Shown piece after piece: positions 51,704 to 59,889 of a DNA stretch of 64,000 nucleotides. The stretch is from NCBI RefSeq assembly GCF_004116725.1, contig NZ_PDKG01000001.1:186001-250000 (forward strand), given 5' to 3'. The position numbers and the translations under genes are program-made. Below the pieces are notes generated by a model. It made no database searches. It was not told the DNA's origin and saw nothing but the letters and a program-made list of their open reading frames with translations. Every line of letters begins with the position of its first letter. Positions within the stretch are counted from its first letter, which is position 1. Origin of the DNA: Arcobacter sp. CECT 8986 (GTDB lineage Bacteria > Campylobacterota > Campylobacteria > Campylobacterales > Arcobacteraceae).

Positions 51704-52609
51704 TCAATCTAATCTTTGAAATATCATATTTTTCAGACTTCTTTCATCATCACTTGAAGGAAAGTTTTCCAAGTTATCAACTCTTTTTATATATTTGAAC
51801 TCTTTTGCAAACTCAGAAAATAAATTTTTAATAAAATTTGTATTAAGTTCTGGAGCATTTAAAGCACTCAAAACAACACAATCATCAGTTGATAAAGATA
51901 CTAATCTTTTTATTATCTTTTCATAATCTTTTGTTGCTGCAAAACTACCTTTTTGAAAAGATGGAGGATCAATAATAATTAAATCATATGGTCCTAATTT
52001 TTTTATTTTACTCCAAGACTTTAAAATATTATGAGGCAAAAATTTCACTTTTTTAGTATCTAGTTTATTTATTAGATGATTTTGTCTTCCTGTTGAGAGT
52101 GCATTTTTCGCCATATCAATATTTACAACCTCTTTTGCACCACCTGCAACTGCACAAACACTAAAAGAGCAAGTATAAGAAAAAAGATTTAATACTTTTT
52201 TATCTTTTGCATTTTCATATACAAACTCTCTTCCTTTTTTCATATCTGCAAAAAAGCCAATATTTTTATTAGAAAAATTCAATTGGTACTTTAAGCCATT
52301 TTCAATTGCAAAAACAGAAGAGTTAAATTCACCTTCTAAAACAATATTTTCATTTTCATATCTTTTTTGAAGAACTAACACTTTAAAGTTATACTCTTTA
52401 TAAATATTTCTTAAAAAAACAATAACCTCATCTTCAATACTTTTTTCTTGTTTTTCAAATATTGTTGCAAAAAGTACCTCATCAATAGAATCAATTGTTA
52501 AGAAATTATAGCAGTTATAAAAATTACCTCTTCCATGAAAAACTCTTTTAAACTCTTCTGTTTTATCTTCTAAATTATTTTTAACAATTTTTGTTAATAA
52601 CTCAATCAA
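51704..52609 (-). CDS. RlmI/RlmK-like SAM-dependent rRNA methyltransferase
   Basis: 301 aa. Contains IGFFADMKKGREFVYENAKDKKVLNLFSYTCSFSVCAVAGGAKEVVNIDMA (SAM-binding motif I region, in parts), HNILKSW, and the catalytic DLIIIDPPSFQKG (NPPY-type motif IV), all as in YccW/RlmI. Without an N-terminal PUA domain it is shorter than E. coli RlmI. Substrate likely 23S rRNA, by family. Confidence 0.85.
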   Translation of the reverse strand: MIELLTKIVKNNLEDKTEEFKRVFHGRGNFYNCYNFLTIDSIDEVLFATIFEKQEKSIEDEVIVFLRNIYKEYNFKVLVLQKRYENENIVLEGEFNSSVFAIENGLKYQLNFSNKNIGFFADMKKGREFVYENAKDKKVLNLFSYTCSFSVCAVAGGAKEVVNIDMAKNALSTGRQNHLINKLDTKKVKFLPHNILKSWSKIKKLGPYDLIIIDPPSFQKGSFAATKDYEKIIKRLVSLSTDDCVVLSALNAPELNTNFIKNLFSEFAKEFKYIKRVDNLENFPSSDDERSLKNMIFQRLD

Positions 52610-52618
52610 TTTATACCT

Positions 52619-53107
52619 TTATATTTGTGAATCAAATTCAAACTTTTTAATATCTACAACTTCATACTCAAATAGTTTATCATTTATAAAAAGTTCAATT
52701 TCATCATCAATTGATTTTCCAAGAAGTTTACGTCCTAAAGGTGATTTATTTGATATAAAATTATATTTTGGATTTGTTTCATATGTTCCAACAATAGTAA
52801 ACTCTTTTTGCTCTTCTAATTCTAAATCAAATAGAGTTACTCTACTTCCAAAGTTAACTTTATTATGAGGAATTTCATCTATATTTATAACATTACTATT
52901 TTTTATGATTTTATCAAGAAATCTAAGTCTTTTATCAATATTTCGTATTTGTTCTTTTGCACTTATATATTCAGCATTTTCACTTCTATCACCAAATTGT
53001 GCAGCTATCTCTTTTTCTTTTACCCAATGTGGTTTTTCAACTTTTAATAGATGATTAAATTCATCTACAAATTTTCTAAAGCCATGTTCTGTAATTAATT
53101 CTTTCAT
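52619..53107 (-). CDS. greB: Transcript cleavage factor GreB
   Basis: 162 aa. The N-terminal coiled coil carries the acidic tip motif QFGDRSENAEYISAKEQIRNIDKRLRFL, closer to GreB (DRSENADY) than GreA (DLSENAEY). The C-terminal FKBP-like part has SPLGRKLLGKSIDDEIEL. It rescues backtracked RNA polymerase by stimulating transcript cleavage. Confidence 0.93.
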   Translation of the reverse strand: MKELITEHGFRKFVDEFNHLLKVEKPHWVKEKEIAAQFGDRSENAEYISAKEQIRNIDKRLRFLDKIIKNSNVINIDEIPHNKVNFGSRVTLFDLELEEQKEFTIVGTYETNPKYNFISNKSPLGRKLLGKSIDDEIELFINDKLFEYEVVDIKKFEFDSQI

Positions 53108-53161
53108 AAAAAGAATTATATCTAATTTGAGTAAAATTGTATTTATATTAGAAAAGTAAGT

Positions 53162-53194
53162 AAAAGAGTAAAAAGATATCTCTTTTACTCTTTT
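53162..53194. terminator. Bidirectional-looking hairpin after torA
   Basis: AAAAGAGTAAAA at 53162-53173 and TTTTACTCTTTT at 53183-53194; the loop region itself contains AGATATCT. It lies just past the torA stop, with T-runs on both sides. Confidence 0.6.
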
Positions 53195-53197
53195 TTA

Positions 53198-55684
53198 TTA
53201 TGAAGGTTGTTTAAAAATAGTTAAATCAGGAGCTTTTTTTGTATATTTTTCAATATTAACTAATGCAGTATTTGAACTATTACCATTTGCTAATTTTGAA
53301 GTCGGAATATCTTTTGTCAAGATATTTGCAGAACCATTTATACATAAACTATTTTTTTCTGCTTTATTTAAAGGATTATACCAAGCACCTTCTTGAACTC
53401 TAACAATTCCTTTTTTCAAGTTATCAGTTACAATTGCACCTGTTAAAATCTCTCCTCTTTCATTAAATACTCTTACAATATCACCAGATTTAATACCTTT
53501 TGCTTTTGCATCTTGAGTATTAATCCATATTGGCTCTCTATTTGATACTGCATACTCTTTTCTTAAAGAAGTATTATTTAATTGAGAGTGTAATCTATGA
53601 TGAGGATGAGGAGTAATTAAAGCAAATTCTGCTTTTTTATTTTTCATTCCTACCCATTCAGCAGGTTCAAACCATGTAGGATGTGATTTACAATCATCAT
53701 AATTCATTTTTTCAATTGTTTTTGAATATATCTCAATTTTACCAGATGGAGTTCCAAGTGGATTTAAAATAGGGTCTTCTCTAAAATCAGCATATCTAAC
53801 ATATTGTGTATTTTCAAATGGTGTTTCAAAAGTTACAGGTTTATTTGCTTTCCAAAATTCTTTAAATGTAGGAATTTTTAAATTCATTTTTACTGATTGC
53901 TCATAAGCTTGGTTATAAAACTCTTCAATCCATTGCATTTCTGTTTTATTTTGAGTAAATTTATCAAATACTTTAAACTCTTTTGCTAAATCACTAAAAA
54001 TTTGATAATCATCTTTTGCTTCATACTCTTTTTTAACTGCTTGTTTCATAGGAACAATATTTAAATTAGAGTAATCACCAGTCATTGTAATATCATTTCT
54101 TTCATAACTTGTAGTTGTAGGCATTACAATATCTGCCATTCTTGCAGTTGGTGTCCAGTATAATTCATTTACTACAATTGTTCTTGGTTTTTTCCATGCT
54201 TTTATTAATGTATTTATATCTTGATGATGTGAAAATGGATTTCCACCAACCCAATATATAAAATCAATATCTGGATAAGTTATCTTTTTACCATTGAAAT
54301 CCAACTGTTTTCCAGGATTTAATAAAGCTTCAGATATTCTAGCTACTGGAAAGGCATATTTTGCTGCATTTTCTAGCCATGAAGAGCCACCAGTATATTT
54401 ATTTGAAGTTTCTACATTTGAAGTCATTCCTCCAATTATTGCACCTTTTGTTGTAGGAACTCCACCATTTGAATAATGATAAGATAGACCAAATCCTCCT
54501 CCAGGAAGTCCAATTTGACCTAATACACTTGCTAATGTTACTAACATCCAGTGAGGTTGCTCACCATGATGAGCTCTTTGCATTCCCCAACCTGACATAA
54601 GCATAGTTCTATTATCGTAGAATAAATTTGCTAACTCTTTAATAGTTTTTTCATCAACTCCACAAATTTTAGAAGCCCATGCTGCATCTTTTACAACTTT
54701 GTCCTCTTTTCCATATATATACTCTTTAAATTTATCAAAGCCTTGCGTATATTCACTTAAAAAAGACTCATCATATTTTTTAGCTTCAAGTAAAGTATGA
54801 ACCATTGCCATCATCATAGCAACGTCAGTATTTGGATTTACAGAAACCCATCTTGCATTTAAGTACTCACAAGTCTCTGTTTTGTAAGGGTCTATACAAA
54901 TAATTTTCTTACCTGATTTTTTTAACTCTTCAAAATATTTAAATCCATTTTCATCTGTTGAACTCCACGCAATTTTTAATGTTGTTAGAGGATTTGCACC
55001 CCAAATAACTACAACTTTTGAGTGCTCTAATACAACAGGCCATGATGTTTGTTGTTCATAAACTTCTATTGTACCAAGTACGTGAGGCATAATAACTTGT
55101 GATGCTCCAGTAGAATAATCACCAACAGTTCCAACAAATCCACCAGTTGCAGTCATAAATCTGTGAAGCAGTACTCTTGCATTATGCATATTTCCACTAC
55201 TTTTCCATCCATAACTACCTGCAAAAACACCTTTTGCACCTTTTTCTTTTCTTGTTTTTTTAAGCTCTTTTGCGATTAATTTTATAGCTTTTTCATAAGG
55301 AACTCTAACCCATTGGTCATTTCCTCTTAGATTTGGTTTTGGATTATCTGGATTATCTAAATAAGACTTTCTTACCATTGGATATTTTATTCTATCTTTA
55401 GCATAAATCAAATCATCTGTATAAGTTTGTAAAGAGTTTTTTATATCTGAAGTTTTTTGATAAGGTTCTGATTTTATTACTTTTGAATTTTTAATTGTTA
55501 GTTTTAACATCCCCCAGTGTGCTGCTGTTAAAACTTCACCATTTTTAACTAATGATGTAGAAAAACTTGATATTGTATTTGCAAGAAGTTCACCTCTTTT
55601 TGTCATACTATCTAAAAAAGGAACTGCTGTAAAAAGTGCCGCTATTTTTATAAAATTTCTTCTTTCTTGATTTATATTTTTCAT
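53198..55684 (-). CDS. torA: TorA-type molybdopterin reductase (TMAO/DMSO reductase)
   Basis: 828 aa, DMSO reductase family type III. N-terminal Tat signal RRNFIKIAALF. No FeS-cluster cysteines near the start, as in TorA/BisC/DorA. The Mo-ligand serine is in SYGWKSSGNMHNAR at about 160. Other motifs: SVNPNTDVAMMMAM, GWGMQRAHHGEQPHWM, and HPHHRLHSQLNN. It reduces TMAO or sulfoxides as terminal electron acceptor in the periplasm. The longer frame starts at a GTG (55693); ATG 55684 has AAAGGTGA 5 bases upstream. Fed by the cytochrome gene just before it. Confidence 0.92.
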   Translation of the reverse strand: MKNINQERRNFIKIAALFTAVPFLDSMTKRGELLANTISSFSTSLVKNGEVLTAAHWGMLKLTIKNSKVIKSEPYQKTSDIKNSLQTYTDDLIYAKDRIKYPMVRKSYLDNPDNPKPNLRGNDQWVRVPYEKAIKLIAKELKKTRKEKGAKGVFAGSYGWKSSGNMHNARVLLHRFMTATGGFVGTVGDYSTGASQVIMPHVLGTIEVYEQQTSWPVVLEHSKVVVIWGANPLTTLKIAWSSTDENGFKYFEELKKSGKKIICIDPYKTETCEYLNARWVSVNPNTDVAMMMAMVHTLLEAKKYDESFLSEYTQGFDKFKEYIYGKEDKVVKDAAWASKICGVDEKTIKELANLFYDNRTMLMSGWGMQRAHHGEQPHWMLVTLASVLGQIGLPGGGFGLSYHYSNGGVPTTKGAIIGGMTSNVETSNKYTGGSSWLENAAKYAFPVARISEALLNPGKQLDFNGKKITYPDIDFIYWVGGNPFSHHQDINTLIKAWKKPRTIVVNELYWTPTARMADIVMPTTTSYERNDITMTGDYSNLNIVPMKQAVKKEYEAKDDYQIFSDLAKEFKVFDKFTQNKTEMQWIEEFYNQAYEQSVKMNLKIPTFKEFWKANKPVTFETPFENTQYVRYADFREDPILNPLGTPSGKIEIYSKTIEKMNYDDCKSHPTWFEPAEWVGMKNKKAEFALITPHPHHRLHSQLNNTSLRKEYAVSNREPIWINTQDAKAKGIKSGDIVRVFNERGEILTGAIVTDNLKKGIVRVQEGAWYNPLNKAEKNSLCINGSANILTKDIPTSKLANGNSSNTALVNIEKYTKKAPDLTIFKQPS

Positions 55685-55685
55685 A

Positions 55686-56273
55686 TTATTCACCTTTCAT
55701 ATCTTTTGCATGTTTTTGTAAATATTGAGTTACTAAGTATCTATCCATTTTAGGAATTGCTGTTCTATTAACCATCGCTTTGAACATACTTGGCCATTGA
55801 TTTGCTGTAAATTCTCCTACTGGATGAGCAGGATGACAAATTGCGCAGTTATTTTTAAATAATTGTTGAGCTTTTGAGTATAAAGAGTCTAAATCTTTTG
55901 TAAGGTTATTATCTTTTGTGTAAGCTGTTAGAGTAACTTTAGACCAATTTACACCACTTAAATTTTTTTTAGTAGATAATATTTTTATGTCAAAGTTTGC
56001 ACTTTTACTAAGTCCTGCAACTAATATTCTTTTCTCTTTTACAAAATATATAGCATTAGGAACACCCTCTTTCATATATCCTTGAACTTCTATTTTTATT
56101 TTGTCATTATTTCTTTCCAAAATTGTTATTTTTGAAGTAGGAAGAAGTCTTCCTTTTACTGAACTACTTGTAGAATTTTCATATAGATTTTTTACACTAC
56201 TAGTATACATAGTTTCACTAGCAAATAATGATACACTAAAAAACAATACCATTAAAAATAATTTTTTTCTCAT
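55686..56273 (-). CDS. Monohaem c-type cytochrome, TorC C-terminal-like
   Basis: 195 aa. Signal peptide (LFLMVLFFSVSLFASE), an SH3-like N-terminal region, then one CxxCH (NCAICHPAHP) and TANQWPSMFKAMVNRTAIPKMDRYLVTQYLQKHAKD. This matches the C-terminal haem domain of TorC; the four-haem NapC-like part of TorC is absent. The same pair (Cj0265c/Cj0264c) is described in C. jejuni for TMAO/DMSO respiration. It would pass electrons to TorA. Confidence 0.88.
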   Translation of the reverse strand: MRKKLFLMVLFFSVSLFASETMYTSSVKNLYENSTSSSVKGRLLPTSKITILERNNDKIKIEVQGYMKEGVPNAIYFVKEKRILVAGLSKSANFDIKILSTKKNLSGVNWSKVTLTAYTKDNNLTKDLDSLYSKAQQLFKNNCAICHPAHPVGEFTANQWPSMFKAMVNRTAIPKMDRYLVTQYLQKHAKDMKGE

Positions 56274-56303
56274 ATGTCTCCTTTACTTTCTATATTTAAA
56301 TAG

Positions 56304-56360
56304 ATTATAAGAGAAATAAAAGTTTAAATAATTGGAAAATTGTGGCAAAAAAATGGCAAA
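56304..56360 (-). promoter_or_regulatory. torC promoter and tandem response-regulator-like site
   Basis: On the minus strand TATAAT (56309-56304) lies about 31 bases before the torC ATG, with AAAGGAG as ribosome site. Upstream, the heptamer TTTGCCA occurs twice with an 11-bp period (56354-56360 and 56343-56349), ending about 34 bases before the -10. That is the spacing used by OmpR-family regulators bound next to a -35 region. A TorR-like regulator is encoded just upstream. Confidence 0.55.
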
Positions 56361-56367
56361 GAAAAAT

Positions 56368-58020
56368 TTATTTTACTTTTACTGTAAATAAAGCTCCTTC
56401 TTTTGTATTTTTTACACTTACAAATCCTTGCATATTATCTTCAATAATTGTTTTTGTCATATAAAGTCCAATTCCTGTACCTTGTTTTGCATGTTTTGTT
56501 GTAAAATATGGTTCAAAAATCATATCTATATCTTTTAAGTTTACTCCTTTTGCATTATCACTTATTTTTATTACTGTGAATTTTTTTCCTACTTTTATAC
56601 TAATTTTAATAAAGGGGTTTTCTATTTTTCTTGAAACTAGTGCATCTTGTGCATTTGAAATAATATTTAATATTGCGTGTGAAAATTCATTTGAATATCC
56701 ATAAATAATATTATCTTCTTGTACATCAAAAATCAGCTTTATTCTACTATTTTGTAATGATGCATTTATAATTGCAATAGCTTTTTTGCATGATTCTAAT
56801 ACAGAAAAATTATCTTTTGCTTTTGTAGGTTTAAAAAAGTTTTGAAAATCATTGATAGTATTTGACATATGCTGAGTTATTGTATTACAACTTTCAATAC
56901 TTTCTAAAAGATACTCTTTTTTCAAATCACTATATTTATTTATAGTTTCAAGTTCCATTAAAATAGCATTTATCTCACCTAAAGGTTGTCGCCATTGATG
57001 TGCTATATTTCCTATCATCTCTCCCATTGCAGCAAGTTTTGATTGTTGCATCATAAGTTTTTCTTGATTTGTTCTATGTTTTATCTCTTTTTGAATTTGA
57101 TTTTCTAAACTATCAATAACCTCATTCATTACATTTTTTAAAGTATTTAGCTCTTTGGATTTACCCTCTTTTTTTACTCTTTTCCCTAAACAACCTTGTT
57201 TTAAATTATTTAATGTAACAGTTGCTTCTTTTATAAGTTCATAATCATCATGTAAATTATCTTTAATTTGCTTTACTTTTTCATTTATTGCATCGCTCAT
57301 TAAACCTAACTCATCATTACTTTTTATATCAATATTTAAAGTTTGTTTATAATCTGTTGGATTTTTTAGATAGTCAAAGAAATTACTTAAGCCTTTTTGT
57401 ACACTCTCAATATCCCTTACTAATTTCATAATAACAGTAAGGTCAAGTAATAAGCCAATAAGCCCAATAGTTAACACTCCAAATATTAAATATATATTAT
57501 TTCTATCAATACTTTTTTTAAACTTTATAATATTTTTTTCTGAACTATTTAATTTTTGTGTTTGTACTTTTTTTAAATCATCAATTAATATATAAAACTT
57601 CTTTCTTTCTATTGTTGAAGTATTTAAAAAAGCATCTTCATTTTGCCCTTTTAGTGAATAATCTCTAGTTTGTAAAGCTATTTTTTTATAATCATTCCAA
57701 TATCTTTTATTTATATTTATTTTTACTGAAAATTTTTCATCTAAACTATTTATCATTGGAATTATTTTTTTATCTATTTGTTTTTTATACTTTTCATTAG
57801 GAGAAATAACTAAAGATAAAATCATCTCTCTTAATGTAAATAAATCTTCTATATAAAACGCTTGTATCTTTTGAGTATCTTGAAAGTTAACAATTATACT
57901 TTTTGAATTTTCTAAACTGTATTGATTTATCTTAAAAGCCAACCAAGTAATAAAAAAAAGTGAGATTAAAATACTTATTCCTAAAATTAAGAACTTCTGT
58001 CTAATTTTTAGATTTTTCAT
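56368..58020 (-). CDS. Sensor histidine kinase of the TMAO-respiration locus
   Basis: 550 aa. TM1 at about 11-30, an all-helical periplasmic domain at about 31-172, TM2 at about 176-199, HAMP-like linker, HisKA with His341 in IGNIAHQWRQPLGEI, and HATPase with N-box NIISNAQDAL, G1 SDNAKGVN and GTGIGLYM. Unlike E. coli TorS it has no receiver or HPt domain. It precedes torCA, so TMAO sensing is likely but inferred from position. Confidence 0.9.
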   Translation of the reverse strand: MKNLKIRQKFLILGISILISLFFITWLAFKINQYSLENSKSIIVNFQDTQKIQAFYIEDLFTLREMILSLVISPNEKYKKQIDKKIIPMINSLDEKFSVKININKRYWNDYKKIALQTRDYSLKGQNEDAFLNTSTIERKKFYILIDDLKKVQTQKLNSSEKNIIKFKKSIDRNNIYLIFGVLTIGLIGLLLDLTVIMKLVRDIESVQKGLSNFFDYLKNPTDYKQTLNIDIKSNDELGLMSDAINEKVKQIKDNLHDDYELIKEATVTLNNLKQGCLGKRVKKEGKSKELNTLKNVMNEVIDSLENQIQKEIKHRTNQEKLMMQQSKLAAMGEMIGNIAHQWRQPLGEINAILMELETINKYSDLKKEYLLESIESCNTITQHMSNTINDFQNFFKPTKAKDNFSVLESCKKAIAIINASLQNSRIKLIFDVQEDNIIYGYSNEFSHAILNIISNAQDALVSRKIENPFIKISIKVGKKFTVIKISDNAKGVNLKDIDMIFEPYFTTKHAKQGTGIGLYMTKTIIEDNMQGFVSVKNTKEGALFTVKVK

Positions 58021-58044
58021 TTGAAACCTTAGTATTAAACTATC

Positions 58045-58722
58045 TTATGAAACTTTGTACCCTACGCCAGATAGATTTACTATAAAATCTTTTGGAAGTT
58101 TTTTTCTTAGGTTTCTAACTAAAGAACGCAAGGCATTATCTGTCATCACAACATCTTGCCAAACTTCATTTTGCAACTCTTCATAAGAAGTTATATTATT
58201 TATATTTTTAAAAAGTAACTCCAAAAATAAAATCTCTTTTTTTGTGAGGGCTATTAGATTTTTATTATGTATTAAAATCTTTTGATTCCAGTCATATTCA
58301 TAGCCATTTGGCAGTTGTTTGTGAGTTATTTTAAAGTTTGAAACAGAATCTAAACTGTACTCTAATGCTTCAATTAATTTTTCTAAACTAATAGGTTTTA
58401 CTAAATATTTTTCAATATGCATATCAATTAGTTCTAATAAATACTTTTCAGTTGTATAAGCAGTTTGAACAATAATACAAATATTTTTATTATGTTCTCT
58501 TATTTTTTTTATAAATTCTACCCCATCCATATCTGGCATATGTAAATCAGTAATAATTATATCAGCACAAAAAGTTTTTAATACTTCAATTGCTTCTACA
58601 CCATTTGAAGCCTCTTTAACATTTGCTACGATATATTTCAAAGTAGACACAGTTTTCTGTCTTATGATATCTTCATCTTCAACAAATAAAATATTTAATT
58701 CTTTTAAAGTGATATTTGACAC
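58045..58722 (-). CDS. OmpR-family response regulator (TorR-like)
   Basis: 225 aa. Receiver with acidic pair ED at about 15-17, phospho-acceptor Asp59 in IIITDLHMPDMDG, and conserved Thr and Lys in VQTAYT and YLVKPIS. The winged-helix DNA-binding domain is at about 140-225 (LTKKEILFLELLFKN, DNALRSLVRNLRKKL, GVGYKVS). First gene of the regulator-kinase-torC-torA run. Probably activates torCA. Confidence 0.93.
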   Translation of the reverse strand: MSNITLKELNILFVEDEDIIRQKTVSTLKYIVANVKEASNGVEAIEVLKTFCADIIITDLHMPDMDGVEFIKKIREHNKNICIIVQTAYTTEKYLLELIDMHIEKYLVKPISLEKLIEALEYSLDSVSNFKITHKQLPNGYEYDWNQKILIHNKNLIALTKKEILFLELLFKNINNITSYEELQNEVWQDVVMTDNALRSLVRNLRKKLPKDFIVNLSGVGYKVS

Positions 58723-58876
58723 AGTAATTCTTTCATAAAATAATAAATTATTAGAATATATATTACCTAATAATTTATTAATTATAAAATTTTTTTATTA
58801 TTTTTCTTTATTATAAAAAATAACTAATAGTTAAGTAATTTAAAGTTACTATCTTTAAAACAATCTAAGGAATCAA

Positions 58877-59479
58877 ATGGCAAACAACAGTAAAATAAAT
58901 GAAATTTATGAAAAAATCAAGCAATTAGAAGAAGAATTAAAACAAGAGTATGAAAAAAACAAAGAGAGTTTTCATTTTAAAAAAGCTTTTAATAAATTCC
59001 AATTTGATACTGAATATATAAATGAATATAAAAGTAAAGTTATTAACTCGTTCAAATATTTATGGAGAGAAAGAGTTGGAATCATTTTAACTATTCCAAT
59101 TATATGGTCAGTACTTATACCTGCATTTTTATTAGATATATTTGTTACACTATATCAAAATATTTGTTTTCCTATATATAGAATTCCTAAAGTTATTAGA
59201 AAAGAGTATATAATCATAGATAGATATAATCTTTTTTATTTAAATAAAGTACAACAAGTAAATTGTTTATATTGTGAGTATTTTAATGGTCTTATGGGAT
59301 ATGTAAGAGAAGTTGCTGGACGAACAGAACAGTATTGGTGTCCAATAAAACATGCAGAAAAAATGCATGATAACCACTCAAGATATAATAAATTTTTTGA
59401 TTATGGTGATGCAAAATCATATCAAGAAAACCTAGAGAAAGTAAGAGAAGATTTTGAAGATATAAAAAAGGAAAAATAG
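58877..59479 (+). CDS. Uncharacterised protein with membrane segment and cysteine cluster
   Basis: 200 aa. A coiled coil at about 5-35 (EIYEKIKQLEEELKQEYEK), a hydrophobic stretch at about 70-95 (GIILTIPIIWSVLIPAFLLDIFVTLY), then CLYCEYFNGLMGYVREVAGRTEQYWCPIKHA, a likely metal or cluster site (CxxC plus a third Cys and His). The C-terminus is charged. I do not recognise a named family. It is followed directly by a small membrane protein gene. AAGGA ribosome site. Confidence 0.75.
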   Translation: MANNSKINEIYEKIKQLEEELKQEYEKNKESFHFKKAFNKFQFDTEYINEYKSKVINSFKYLWRERVGIILTIPIIWSVLIPAFLLDIFVTLYQNICFPIYRIPKVIRKEYIIIDRYNLFYLNKVQQVNCLYCEYFNGLMGYVREVAGRTEQYWCPIKHAEKMHDNHSRYNKFFDYGDAKSYQENLEKVREDFEDIKKEK

Positions 59480-59875
59480 ATGAATTTAAGATTTAATTTA
59501 GAAGATATTTCTCAATTAATAATTGGAGCATTTGCACTTTGCGTTCCTATTTGCTTCTCACAAGAAGCTTGGAATATTGCTGAAACATTGCCTACTTTAA
59601 ATCTTATTTTATTAGCATTATTAACTATATTTTTTCTTAGTTTTTATGTTTATGGAAGTATTTTCCAATCAAATATAAAATCAAGAGTTTTTGTATTTTT
59701 ATTTAGAATTATAATTGCCTATATAATTACTATGTTAGTTGTAGCACTTACACTTTTTGCTCTACATAAACTTCCAGTATTAACTGATTTTTTATTATCT
59801 ATAAAAAGAGTAATTGTAATTTCTATGCCTGCATCAATTGGTGCAATAATAGTTGATGGCTTAGATAAGGAGTAA
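59480..59875 (+). CDS. Small integral membrane protein, DUF2391-like
   Basis: 131 aa with four membrane helices; LIIGAFALCVPICFSQEAWNIAETLP and a C-terminal VIVISMPASIGAIIVDGLDKE resemble the DUF2391/TIGR02587 group, but this is from memory of the pattern. It begins right after the cysteine protein (adjacent stop/start), so the two probably form one unit. Function unknown. Confidence 0.7.
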   Translation: MNLRFNLEDISQLIIGAFALCVPICFSQEAWNIAETLPTLNLILLALLTIFFLSFYVYGSIFQSNIKSRVFVFLFRIIIAYIITMLVVALTLFALHKLPVLTDFLLSIKRVIVISMPASIGAIIVDGLDKE

Positions 59876-59889
59876 ACTCCTTAATCTAA
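59861..59889. terminator. Hairpin shared by convergent genes
   Basis: TTAGATAAGGAG (59861-59872) pairs with CTCCTTAATCTAA (59877-59889), one bulge, TAAA loop. Stops of both the membrane protein (plus) and the SulP transporter (minus) lie in it. Confidence 0.6.
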
